Assembly (NCBI GenBank): GCA_020746105.1
Contig: CM036627.1
Location: 1,116,001 to 1,180,000, forward strand
Direction: 5' to 3'
Source of the DNA: Trogon surrucura
Taxonomy: Eukaryota; Chordata; Aves; Trogoniformes; Trogonidae
Length of the DNA stretch: 64,000 nt
A program made the position numbers and the translations under genes. Within the stretch, counting starts at the first letter, position 1, and each line of letters begins with the position of its first letter. Positions 52,852 through 64,000 of the stretch are shown one piece after another. The notes below the pieces were generated by a model. That model did no database searches, was not told where the DNA came from, and worked only from the letters and a program-made list of their open reading frames with translations.

Positions 52852-54239
52852 TACCACGTCAGCATCTCTATGAACCTGTGAACAACGAACTGAACCAGTT
52901 CGCAGCAACAGAAGGTAAGAGCAAATCTTCCTACAGACAGCGTAAGCAGAGCTTACATCAGCCATACAGCCAGCTCACCAGTGTCTCTTACCTAATCATG
53001 AAACTAAAATAGATGTACCTGTTTGATTATCATTACTCAAACACAAAAAGAACCAAAGGTTCATTAAATGAAAATTTAATCTGATCTCATTCCTTCATAC
53101 AGAATAGCATAGTTGTTGGCTACATTAAACATAATAATTCAACATATTACTTATTAATTTAATAAATTCAGACTGACTGTCTCAGATTGAACAAAGGTCA
53201 GTAATTCAGCAACTACATGTGGTTGTAAAAAGTAAGCAAAGCAATAAAATGCCATAGATCAGACTGCAAGTATGACTCTCCTGCACTGAAGTGAACTGCA
53301 CTCCCAGGGCTGCGCCAGACACTCTGCATTCTGCAAACGTCATTATATAACGATGCAGTTTGCTCACCTGCCGGGCAAAAATCCATCAGAAGGAACCTTT
53401 GGGGAAAATTCAGTGATGATGAATGAATGCAATCACTAATTACACATTTTTTCTGTTGCATAGTTGCATACTTCTAGAACTTTGAAACATGGCCACTGGT
53501 TTTGAAGAGTCTGCAGTATGGCACAGCATATAAAAGTATTAGAAGTTGAAGTAATTGTCCTTGAAAAATAGGGCTGTTTATATTACTTTCATTTTCTATT
53601 TGAATATTTATAACTATACCACTAGTGCACTCTAGTATGGATGAATGATCTGTATTTCGTATTGATCTTAGGCAACTCAGCAAAGGCTTTCTTTAATCTA
53701 TAATTAAAAATTAAAACCTTTAGGGGATCTATTCATCTGACAGTCAGTTTTCTTTCTGCTGCCCTCTGCCAGTAATTAAGTTCTGCTAGCATTTTCAATT
53801 TTTATAAGGACTTGGTTTATTATCATTTTCGTCAAATTTCTTGCCAGAAAACACCAGAAGCTCATGAGAAAACAGCAACTTCCATTTTAAAAAACCTGCA
53901 CAGTAGTACTGGTAATGTATTTAACGTGTTTGTTACAAGCTGTATCCAATCTACTGCGTATCCATCTGTCATTATACTGTACCTACTGCGGGCAAAAGCT
54001 GCGGTTTGCAGGAAGAAGAATGTAGATTTCACCATTCTGAATTCCATTTTGTTCAAGCTGCCTGGTTTACCTAGTAAATTCAATCCACCTGACCAATAAT
54101 GAGAAAGGATTTATGCCACAAAACAACACCCAGTTACCCCTCTGCAGTCAGAGATAGGCTGCTAAGTTTTCTGAGCAAGAAGCATTGCTTCTGTGCTGCT
54201 CCCATGGGACTAACACTGGTGTTTTTATTAACCCCAACA

Positions 54240-54312
54240 CTTCTCAGCCCAAGAGCTCAGAGCACCTCTCTAGGGCTGAGTGTAATTATCTCCATTTCCC
54301 AGGTGACCCAGT
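54240..54312 (+). repeat. Possible MIR-like SINE remnant
   Basis: agagctcagagcacc followed by taattatctccatttccc and aggtga resembles the 3' half of MIR-type SINEs, whose usual wording is attatccccattttacagatga. Only this ~70 bp is recognisable and the match is from memory. Confidence 0.3.
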
Positions 54313-57300
54313 CATTGCCATAACCAGCCCAAGACCCAATTCTACAGAAAGAACCGTTGCTCTAGATTTTTGCCAAATCTCTTCACATCAGACTAGTTAA
54401 TATGCAGAAACACCACCAGCGAAATGCCTCAGAAATGTCAAACAAGCGGGGGATCAAACTCCCTTGCCGCCTAAAAAATATTTGACTTTCATCCCTGCTT
54501 GTCAAATCAGAAATCATTAGTTTACAATAGAGAAATCTGGGACTTGGCACTTTTCTTATTAGAGTGGGAGCTCGGGAGGAAAAGACGATAAGAACAGCTC
54601 TGCAGCAGCACGCCCCTGTGATTAGGGTAGTGGCGTGCGGTGCTTGACACTGCAGGGCTGGCTAGAAGGAGAAAACTACAAAGCAGCTACCAGCCCTCCC
54701 CAAACCTGTCATTAATTGTAGCCATTGGGCTTCAAAAACTAATAGCAAAGATAGGATCTCAATAACCTCCTGCTGCGCTACACAGTTTCTCCTAAAGGTT
54801 CTCAATGGCTAGCCTGCAAAATGCTATAGGAGAGACAAAAATGATTTTAGTTAAACAGCCAGGGAAATACAAGGGATCATCGCTAAAGCAAGCAAATCAC
54901 TGAGCTGCTGCATTTCAGGGAGCATTTAGAATTTCAGCCCACACTAGTTTTGGGTTTTTTTGTCAGTACAGATAAAGAAACATTAAAGAGTTTAGATTTC
55001 AGCCAGATTTAGTGTGTCAAACCCTGGAGCTAAAATGTTCAATGTCATCAACATTCTTCCCACTTTTATAAGGTTTATTCGAATGTAAAGCAAAGCTAAC
55101 AGCTCTAACAAGTGCTCCAGCAAAATGAAGTAGGTATTTAGAAAATTCATTGGCCTGCCTTTTAATGCTGTATAGTAAGAGGTTAAATATATGTCCATGG
55201 GTAACATGATTAGCCAAAATAATTCCAATATAAATTTACCTTTGCTCTTAACCAGACCATGGAAGTTAATATATATTACCCAAGAAGGAAGGTTGTAAGT
55301 TTAAAATAAGGGTGCACAGAGGTAAAATTGAAATATCTGGTGAATCTGAAGCCAGCATTATCCCCAGCAGTTCCTTTGCTTATCTGTTCCAATTTAAAAA
55401 CACACAGATGTGAAGATAACTATTTTGAAAGACATTTGTATTTCTTATGAAATAGAATGGGAACCTGAAAACAAACCAAACGAGTAATCTCGGCACAAAC
55501 CCAAATCCCGTGACACTGACAATGTCCTGAGGATCGTAGCCATAGCTTGAAAACAATCGTGTTCTCTGCAGAGACAGTGCTTCTCTGTTCCAATTCACAC
55601 CCTTGCAGGTATATATAAAGCCCAAGAAGGAAGTAAGGAATCCACTTTGTAGGAGGGGAACAAGTAAACTGGAATGCTGGGCTTGCTTATTTTACCTGGG
55701 GTAGGAGGATTACAGGAAAATAATCCTGTAATCTGACAGCTTGTGTTCAGTGGCTATCCCAGTTAGAGAGTTTAGATATATTTAACTTTCAAAAAAGAAA
55801 ATTACATATGCCAAAGCTCTGTTTCTGTGATTTTTCCCCTCTGCAATTTCTTACATCGTACTACTTCTTATTTTTCTGAACTGAAGCAATAAAACTGTCT
55901 TAGATGCTCCCACCAGCCGATGCCAGAAGAACAAAATTAGAAAGGTGTTAGTTATTTTGGCTTTTGGGGGCTTCTTACCAGAGCCTGCTTTTTTTTCTTA
56001 ATTCTTCCTTTTTCAAGAGTGAATTTCTAAATTGCTGTAAGAATTAGGATATGTATTCTTCTCCTCTGACTGCCATATATTACAAGATCCGAACTAGCCA
56101 GCACCTCAGGGTTGAACTGCTTCACCACTTCAAAGCAAAAAGGCACCAAAGGCTTCCAATCTGCAAAGCCACGTTTCATTAAAACGAAACACATGGAATA
56201 CTAGACCAAGGTAACCTTTTAAAGCAAGAAAGCGTAGACCTGCTGGGATGGACAGATTAAATGACCTGAGAACAAACCTCTTTTTCCCTTCCTACTGTGT
56301 CCTTCCACAGTGCTTCTTTCTATTGCTCCTTGCTTTCCAGCACAGCAATTTTCAGTTCTTCCCGATTTATAACAAGCAACTCGGGCCCACAAACAGCCCC
56401 TGGGGAGGCATTCTCTCTCTGGCCCATGGGGCTGGCTTTGGGCTGCTCTCCTGTTCCAGGTTTCCAGTGGGCCATGCCTCTCACCTGGGCTTCTTGCCCA
56501 AGTGCCCCACGTAAGTGCATTCTTCTGTCCCTCACAGCTCTGCTCACCCTTCAGTACCAGGCCATGAGCAGGCTGAGGGGTTGCCTTCCCACCACCACCC
56601 AGCTGCAGCCTCCAGAGCAGAGCAAAATACCACACTGTAAATACAGTTCTAACAGCGCACACACCTACAGAAAGGTTATTTCTGGCTGTATGGCCCTTTG
56701 TGAAGCACTGCATTCCCAAGTCATGCAGCGAAGGAGCCCTCTCTCCCTGCTAAGATGCCAGCAGAAATGCTGAATTACCCTCTGCACCCCTCACAGCTGC
56801 GGCCCCGGGGAGAGCCCAGACGTGCACAGCCGCATGGAAACTTGCCACAGTGAAAAAGAGAGAATGCAACACCCATTTCCACGCTCACGGAGGAATTAAC
56901 ACGAGCTGTAAGGCATTGCTGCATGGAAAGCAATGCAGCCCCCAGCCTCAATTACAACAAGCATCATTCTACTATGCTAATTTACATCACACTAACTCAT
57001 GACAAATGCTTGTTTCCATGGGCAAAAATATTTTCATAGCTCTGCAGCTAATGCTGTTTCACTTCACCATACCTCACGCCAAGGAGCTCTCCTGGAAAAA
57101 TTTCACCAAAGCAGCAGAGGAGAATGCATGTGTGGACACTATGAATGGGAGGCAAGTAAATCCCTGTGGTTTCATTTTTCTTCTAGAGAACTTCTACATT
57201 CTGCTGCTTCAACATCTCTTTGCATGACTCAATGATCCTTGATCCCAAAGGGACATAAATTTTGGCAACCTTATGTTCTGTTGCTTCCTTTTTTTCTATT

Positions 57301-58721
57301 AGCTGTTAATATAAAGATACTAGATTTTTTTACTGTGATCCATCAGAAAAAAAATCAATCTTTCTGAAGAAAACCACGCAGAGAAGTGTCCACTGACAAT
57401 CGGTGTTGATTTAATTTTTCCCTATTACTTGGAAGGCAGCAAATACCTCATTCTACTGTACCATTACTTATATTAACAGCAAATACTCCCCAAGGTTTTC
57501 CATTTTACTACTTAATTTTTCTGTTAGTTGAGGCTCTGCAGCAGTCACACCATACGTGAAAGCAAACACCGCAGATTTCCTGTGCGGGGATTAAGATATG
57601 ACCAAGTTATAAGTCAAATTTCAGATGGACCGAGGCAGATGATCTTTATTAGAGAAAAGGTTTAAAGCCCTATAAATATCAGAGTTGCACCTCAGCTATT
57701 TGCATATCCCCCAGAATAGAATCTGACCCAGGAACCTGCTGTGAGTATGTGGCACCAGTGATCTGTGTATGGACAGTAAATCCAACGTTTCTGATACATA
57801 CTGTGTTTGCCAGCTGGGCCCATATGGACACACAGCCCACTTTGGCACAGCAGTGCGCTGTGCAGCCTGTTGCGGTGTTTGGAGCACAAATGGTTGAAAA
57901 CCAAGAAGAGACTCTCCTAACATCTCATCCTTCTCCTGCTCCAAGCAAAGCTCTCAAACCTTAATTTTCAACTGTTATAGTTTGCTATTCTCAGTTAGCA
58001 CTGTCAAATAAATTAGAAAAAAAAAGAAAAACCTTTTCAACTCATATTCCAGTCAGAAAACTTGGAAAATGTTCTAAGGTAAACTATGACATAAAAAATA
58101 ATTTGCAAAAATCAATATATTGTCAGTTAGTTTCCTCACATGAATATGCAAAGCTTATTAAATTAAGGAGGAAGAGGCAAACCCAACAACAAAGTGTATG
58201 AAGATTATTTATATTCAGTCATCATGGTATATATTGTCCCTTTTTTTCCCCATGGGGTCAAAGAGTAAAGTTGATTTAAAATTTGTGTTCATCTGTCTCT
58301 ATTAAAAGAGATCATAAAAAAAACCCTTGGTCTCCCTCAAATACAATTCCCTTTGGCAGACGGGAAGGCATTATAACTGACACGTCAACAATACTGTAAA
58401 TGGCTTTTCATACTTCAGAGGTGACAAGTACGTAATCGAAATTCCATGCTTAAAAGGCAAGGCAAAGAAAGCAAGAGAGCTGCTATAACTAGATTTGCTA
58501 AAAATAAATAAATAAGTGGAAGCAACTTTCCTGAGAAACAGGATACATGTCCCCAAAGGGCAAGAGGTGTCTTCATTAATGGTGGCAACAGTGCCACAGA
58601 GAGGAACAGTAGATATGATTCCTCTTGAGTACTTGCAAAGCAAAACCAAGATGGGTGTTTTTCAAGACCTTTCAATGCACACACTACAGAAATCCCACAG
58701 GGTATTCTTAAGGTCACAGTG
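54313..58721. other. Non-coding DNA with candidate conserved pieces
   Basis: No gene is supported. 54990-55230 is non-repetitive, moderately AT-rich sequence with the look of a conserved element. 56220-56830 is GC-richer, with overlapping frames on both strands (166 codons minus at 56219-56719, 158 codons plus at 56297-56773). None has a known domain, and open frames on both strands suggest composition rather than coding. Confidence 0.5.
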
Positions 58722-58740
58722 AAAAAAAAAAAAAAAAAAA
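58722..58740. repeat. A19 homopolymer
   Basis: A run of nineteen A residues. The 200 bp before it were examined for a retrocopied gene and none was recognised. Confidence 0.85.
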
Positions 58741-59368
58741 TTCCTTACAATCTGCTCACTTCATTCAGGCATTTTCAGAGTGAAACCAAAAAATACGAGC
58801 TCAACGGAACAGACCAAAAGGCTAGCCTGTTTCTACCTAGGCTAGCTAAGAAACGAGGGAGAGTAGCTCTAGATTTTAGTTGGGATTTCTCTGACTGCCC
58901 CAGTTCCCTGGAGTGGACTCCCAGGGTCTCACAGAGGGTACCACCAGGTGCCCTTTGCTGAGGGGTCCACGTCACAGACCACGATGCTGCTCCACTGGGG
59001 CAACCTGCCCTGTCCCCGCAACCCTGCTCCAAGGAGCACAGAAAGCAAGTGACAAACCCAGCCTGGCAGCCAAGGCACTCTGTCCAGAAGCATTACTGTT
59101 CCCCAACAGACATAGACGAAGTTTCCCATCAGAAAAATGCCAATCCAGCAAAATTCTGCAAGGACAAAGCGGTTTAGTCAACTCTAACGACTGAAGCTTT
59201 CTGGCTTCCTGCCCACTCACCTGCCTCCTTGCCATCCCATCTGTCCCAGCTCTTCAGAGCACTTCCCAGTTTCCTGCAAGAAACCTGGCAGCCTGGAAGT
59301 GCCACCCTCAGGTGAGATTCCCAGGGCATCATCCATGCGAGGAGGGCAGGCATCAGGGGTCCCCATCT

Positions 59369-59384
59369 ATTATTATTATTATTT
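59369..59384. repeat. (TAT)n trinucleotide repeat
   Basis: Five tandem TAT/ATT units. Confidence 0.85.
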
Positions 59385-59523
59385 TAATAAAAACATACAT
59401 TTGGAAGAGCCAGTGAAGAGCATGTTGAGTATCCAGGTGTCTTCTGTAACACTTCTGTCTCCCATTACATTAAAGCCCAGAGCTCCAACGTAAGTCGACA
59501 AGAGAAGGGATTCTATCAAGGGG

Positions 59524-59561
59524 TTCATATATACACTATATGTTCATATATTCACTATATA
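59524..59561. repeat. 19 bp tandem duplication
   Basis: ttcatatatacactatatg (59524-59542) is followed directly by ttcatatattcactatata (59543-59561, with slight overlap at the end). The copies differ at one internal base. Confidence 0.85.
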
Positions 59562-60779
59562 CGTGTTAGAAGACATGTTTACAGCCTAATTAGCTGCTGT
59601 CAGGACTTCATTAAGGACTGTTAAAAGCAACCATAGAAAATTAGAACTGCTGATGCTTCGCATAGTGATTTGTAAATATTTTCTTTCATGAAAAAGAGAC
59701 TCTCTTCCAGTAAGATGAAAGGGAGGCATACAACTGAGGAAAGAGAAAAGGACAGGAGAGGATTTAGTTCAGAGAAATAAATTAAAGGTTTTTCCTCCAT
59801 AAACAAACGTGTTTTATTATTGTCACAAGACTTAGGGCATGGTTTACTGTGCATACAATAAGTATGTTAACAGTCTACTTTAAGTAAGATTTTGACTGGC
59901 TGTGGGAAGTTAAGAATCTCATTGCAGCTCCTGTGAGAGCAGGGAATCAGGATGCACAGCAACCAGAAGAGAATATCCAGGACAGCTGTGGCAGCTTCTA
60001 GAGCTCCTATAAATCATTTTCAGGGGTGACAGTCAGATTAAAAGAGGACTATTTTAAATGTGTAACAGAAAAGATTTCCAAATGAATTTACTATTAGATA
60101 AGGTGCTGGCTTGACAGTGAGCCCCTGGTTTGCTGACTGTCATTGTTACCCAGCTCATCACTGCAGGCTCACTACACACCTTTCTGCACTGATGAGATAC
60201 ACCGACAACTGATGTTCTGGCTTCCTGTCTATTTCACCAAAAAAAAAAAAAAATTCAAACTGAAAAATATTTGAAAACCTCCCTGCAAGATGTAAGCCCA
60301 AATAATATTCAGCTCCTGTTAAAGTTCAGCAGGAAAAACCTTTGGGAATCTGACTTTTTGTTACAGGAAAACCTGTTTTGGAAGGAAGGTCAATACGTCC
60401 AGTTCACTTTCTTGCTTAAAGCAGCGCTAACATTAATGCCTCGTTTTTATCTTGAGATACTAACGGACACTAAATCACATTGGCACATGGAACAAGGACA
60501 AATTCTGCAAAAATGACAGGAACCTGGGGAGCGGGGGGAAGGGAAATCAAACAAAACATTCTTAAAGATCAGCTAGCTATTCCAGCATGAACATCCCCAC
60601 TTTCGTGTAAATTAAATTATCCTACTTCACACAGCTTGCCCTTTGACTGTCAAGTTTGCTCTCCACCCACAGAGCTATGAGTAGCTCCTTTTCCTAGAAG
60701 GATTTTTCCAGGAAAAGGGGGCCTTGCATCGGTATTCCTCCTGAAAGACACTTGCACCGTTTTATTAACTGCTCTTCCT

Positions 60780-61440
60780 CCAGTAGGCAGGTAATTAGGG
60801 AGATTAAAGCATGCTTTTATACCCAACCTAATTAGATAACTACATTAACGGAGCCAGTTACTATCTCATTTATTCCTGAGGTTGCTAATGTTTATCGCAC
60901 TTCAGTGATTGCATAAAACTCATGAAGAGGACCTACAGATATTTTATTGCAGCTATTTATTTGCCTTGCTACAGACTTTTCATGACTTTGGGATATTGAT
61001 TTATGTTGAAAGGACTATTTTGATTGTAAGGACTGCAAACCCTTTGAGAATAGCCACCTCGTTTGCTCTGGGAATGAGACGCTGGCAGCCTCACCAGCAT
61101 CACCACCACGATTCCTCCAGGAGCGAGAGCAGAGCCCACACGATTTAATCAAGAACAGCGCTATTGTAATAGTACAAGGCAAATATTAATTTTAATGATT
61201 TATAGAGCACCTATGCTGTCATCTTGCCTCTCAAGAAAGAGCCATCAATTACCCAATAGCAGTTTCATGAAAATAACTTCTAGCTTGACAGCAAATGCGT
61301 GTTAAACATTCTCTGAATCCAGTCACGTGAAGCTTCACAGCGTAAATTTTCACTTAGCCAGTTTTTCATCTGATGAAGATAAATCAGTTTATGAAACTTA
61401 GCATTTTCCCAATGCTTCTACGAGTCGCATTATTATCTCA
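60780..61440. promoter_or_regulatory. Candidate conserved non-coding element, homeodomain-site rich
   Basis: Non-repetitive sequence with two TAATTAG sites (60792 and 60829), a TAATCAA and several ATTAAT/TTAATGATTTAT words near 61147-61205. It lacks simple repeats and long open frames. This composition is common in deeply conserved developmental enhancers. The call is an inference from texture only. Confidence 0.3.
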
Positions 61441-62002
61441 GAAACATGTGCTATGAATACATCAAAAACCTCAGAATTTGCAACAGAATGGACTGAGGTC
61501 TAAGAGATCACTTGATTAAACACCAGTTCATTTGCAAACACTATTTCTTCAGCACAGAAAGCGGCTTTTCTATTTCATTATTAGGTTTCTCTCACTTGTA
61601 ATAATTCACTGTAATTTAAATTCTGCTTTTCAACCACTATTAAACTATAAAAAATAAGTAACATTTATCACATTTCTCTATAGTGTCTGAATCTGAGTTT
61701 AAGCTCTTCATGTTATCCAGATTGCAGGGATTTATTTCTTTATCTTCTCTCTGATAAGAAACAATCAATTTATCATAAAAAGAAACAGCTAAATATTCAG
61801 TGCAAATATTCAACTCAAACCTTAACAGAAATGGAGAAAAACTCCATAAATGTTCCAACACTTTTTAAACTTTGTTCAGTTCCTTGCAGTTACATAATCT
61901 CAGAAGTACAATAAAGCTTCAGAGAAAGATGAAAAGCTAGCGTGTGCTGCACAAACACGGATTACTAAAATTTGTACAACATAGAGCTTAGCTCAGCAGA
62001 TA
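61441..62002. other. AT-rich non-coding DNA
   Basis: Nothing beyond short accidental open frames is seen. Confidence 0.6.
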
Positions 62003-62028
62003 TGTGTGTGTATATATATATATATATG
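62003..62028. repeat. (TG)n(TA)n compound microsatellite
   Basis: Three to four TG units run into eight TA units. It is the second compound dinucleotide tract in the window, after 6729-6757. Confidence 0.9.
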
Positions 62029-64000
62029 TTAAAAAAAAGACTCAAAACAGTAAGTTCTGCAAGAGGTAGAAGCATGCAGTCCTCTCTGTATTGTATCTGT
62101 GTCCTCTTAAAAGGGTTTTTTACCCCATATCTGGAATTGCACATGGCTACTCCGTAACAAGGTTGTTAGACAAATGTGTGTCTTCTTGTCACAAAAAAAA
62201 ATTTTAAAAAAATAAGTGTTATTTTTTGTATTCATGTGATCTCAGTGAGATGCATGGTCCCCTGAGAAGGAGCAGTGCCCAGTGGAGCACTCTGCAGGAG
62301 AAGAGCAGACAGAATGCGGGAAGCAACACGTGATGGAAGGGAAGGGGTCAGTAGCTCAAGCAGAAACAGAGCAAGAAACGGGAAAGAGCGAGCTGGTCGG
62401 GGTAGAATTTTCCAGGGACTAACAGGAATTGAGTAGAATTTGCTGGCACAAAAATTTGTTGAGTTAGACAATACAAAGCTTCAGTACAGAGATGCACATG
62501 CAAGGACAACGGGCTACAGAACCACGTATAAGCTCTAACGGCTGCTACACCTTCTCTGGGTTTTTTGAATTTTTTGTTTTAAACATGAAATCTTTGAGTT
62601 TACTTACGAAGTTTACTTGGAGTTACTTAGGCGGTCACGGTTTAAAACCTTTTAGGCATTCTGGATGCCTCACTTAGCAGACTGTCTAGGCAGGTCCACT
62701 TCCCAGCTCTGTCTGCCTTGGAGTGCCCTCACACCAAAAATTATACATCTTTTTTGTCATTCGAATGTATATCTGTCAGTAGATGTAAGCAAGGAACATC
62801 AATCTTGTCAATATGTCATTTTTAACTGTTATTTGTTCCTCACAAAGTCCTTTCTTCTCGACCTTCGCTTTGCCAAAGCAGGGTCCTTTTATTGTGGCAG
62901 TTACAAACTGGTGAGAATTGTTTGCAGCCAGAAAAGTTAGATGGAAGATGACAGTGAGACCAACCAGGGTACACATAGCGGAACTGGCCTTGCTGCTGTG
63001 AGGTGCTATTGATGGAAGTCAGAAAAGCAAGGAAAATTACCGAAGGAGAACTCGGTGCTGCAGTAGGTCACAGAAAAGCGTTGGATTTAAGCTAGCCTGG
63101 CCCAGAGCCCCTCTGCTAATTGTCCCTCGCTGTGAGCACCCATCCCCGCTCCTGTTGGGAAGCAGGAGAGCAGGGCTGTGCGAACCACAATCACAGCAGC
63201 TGCTCGGAGCGTTCAGAAAATTACAGTAAAATATTGACCAGGATCCGTCACAGACACTTTTCCCTGAATGATTTTTTTTTACAGCCGCTTACAATTGTCA
63301 GTGCTGAATCTTTATATTTAGACAAGAATAATGTCAGACATTCGATACTAAAATAATTACGGCTTTCTGGAACCTTTCATTCAAAATCACCTCCCTGCCA
63401 AAGCTGAGTTTTGTCTTCCTTAAAGCACAGATCCCACCACAGCGCGCAAGATTAACACAGCCTGTATTATTTATGACTGTCACGAGCTACATTTTAAGCC
63501 TACTAGAGACAGTCATAAGCTTGAAAAATACTGTAGAGCATTATTTCAGATTTTAAGGTGGAGGGAAAAAATCCAAAAACCAGAACAAAATATCTTAAAA
63601 TTCCTAACTGGTTTTATTTGTTTTGGTTATGGAGTCCCGTGAGATTCGTTCAAGTCAGATTACTTGTACCTGAATTAATTTTGGCAAAATTGCCAAGTAA
63701 TAGGTGCAATTTGTATCATGACTGAGCACTAGGAACTCCCTGGGGTGCAAATTAAGAGCATTTGTGATACACCACCTTTTCTGGAGTAGAAAAATTATTC
63801 TCACTGGAGCTCAGAACAGCTGCAGAATAAAAGACACCTTACCAAAATAATCCCTATTTTTGAGGAAAACCCTAGAACTTTCTTGCGCTTGTAGCATAAA
63901 GTTTCCTCTCTTTTGCAAAAGGAGGAAGGATGGAAAGATCTAGAAAGAGCTCAAGGTTTAAGGCTTCAGCACTTAAACTGTGAATAAATATGTCACAATA
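62029..64000. other. Non-coding DNA, no gene seen
   Basis: Mixed sequence with only short unrecognised open frames. A nested inverted repeat lies at 63659-63701. The piece 63415-63520 has several CpGs in otherwise AT-rich DNA and may be conserved. Confidence 0.5.
63659..63701. repeat. Nested inverted repeat with NFI-like core
   Basis: Outer arms attacttg (63659-63666) and caagtaat (63694-63701) are exact inverted copies. Inside lies a second dyad, ttggcaa-aa-ttgccaa (63681-63696), with perfect 7 bp arms that overlap the right outer arm. The inner dyad resembles a nuclear factor I site (TTGGC-N5-GCCAA) but has a 6-base gap, so it is not canonical. Confidence 0.75.

Larger units (their letters stand above)
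49851..54239. other. Non-coding DNA, no gene seen
   Basis: Mixed AT-rich sequence. A 113-codon minus frame (51507-51848) has a fairly even composition but no recognised family. A hairpin-capable inverted repeat lies at 52826-52851. 52640-52800 looks like a candidate conserved non-coding element. Confidence 0.5.
58741..60779. other. Non-coding DNA with a GC-richer patch
   Basis: 58850-59350 is GC-richer, with several short overlapping frames on both strands and no recognised family. Simple repeats follow at 59369-59384 and 59524-59561. An A-run of about 15 lies at 60239-60253. Confidence 0.5.

Noticed and set aside
56219-56773. 166-codon minus frame and 158-codon plus frame over the same bases
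   Set aside because: Long frames on both strands of one GC-rich segment are typical of low stop-codon density. Neither resembles a protein family.
58516-58740. Possible retrocopy ending in A19
   Set aside because: No polyadenylation signal in the right place and no recognisable parent gene. The 68-codon frame is unremarkable.
1-64000. CRISPR arrays, operons, bacterial or phage features
   Set aside because: The sequence is vertebrate in character (CR1 LINEs, CpG depletion, microsatellites, no dense coding). Nothing prokaryotic is present.

Overview
The window is vertebrate nuclear DNA and almost certainly avian. It is AT-rich, has no recognisable protein-coding gene, tRNA or rRNA, and carries short low-complexity tracts. 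Its only clear mobile elements are CR1-type LINEs. Four of these are 5'-truncated copies ending in the (ATTCTGTG)n tail, or a decayed form of it, that is diagnostic of CR1 in birds and other sauropsids. I could not determine species or chromosome. The density of repeats and genes fits a bird macrochromosome gene desert or a very long intron.

Layout. 1-9300: AT-rich non-coding DNA with an (AT)n(AC)n microsatellite beside a diverged ~80 bp tandem duplication (6729-6959) and a G-quadruplex-type tract (8474-8504). 9335-10110: a GC-rich patch with overlapping open frames on both strands and no recognised homology. 12270-12743 and 13235-13341: two CR1 3' ends. 16280-16780: a much older CR1-like fragment on the minus strand, recognised from its inter-domain protein remnants. 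16990-17165 and 24307-24394: extreme AT-rich tracts, the second with a perfect 20 bp palindrome. 29640-29705 and 40320-40365: short pieces resembling an old amniote interspersed repeat. 35540-36010: a decayed plus-strand LINE piece that appears to keep reverse transcriptase motif A. 39742-39960: a CCAAT box and an RFX X-box-like site about 40 bp apart. 41447-41731: an older CR1 3' end. 48884-49850: the youngest-looking element, a CR1 with 291 uninterrupted codons of the C-terminal part of ORF2 including FADD. 52640-55230 and 60780-61440: stretches that look like conserved non-coding elements, rich in homeodomain-type sites. 63659-63701: a nested inverted repeat.

There is no operon or pathway to describe, since the only coding-derived sequences are dead LINE fragments. 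I found no convincing exon of a host gene, although single short exons inside a long intron cannot be excluded by eye. I found nothing that amounts to a new biological system. The most useful leads are the two ancient LINE pieces, the unexplained GC-rich patch at 9.3-10.1 kb, and the candidate regulatory elements.
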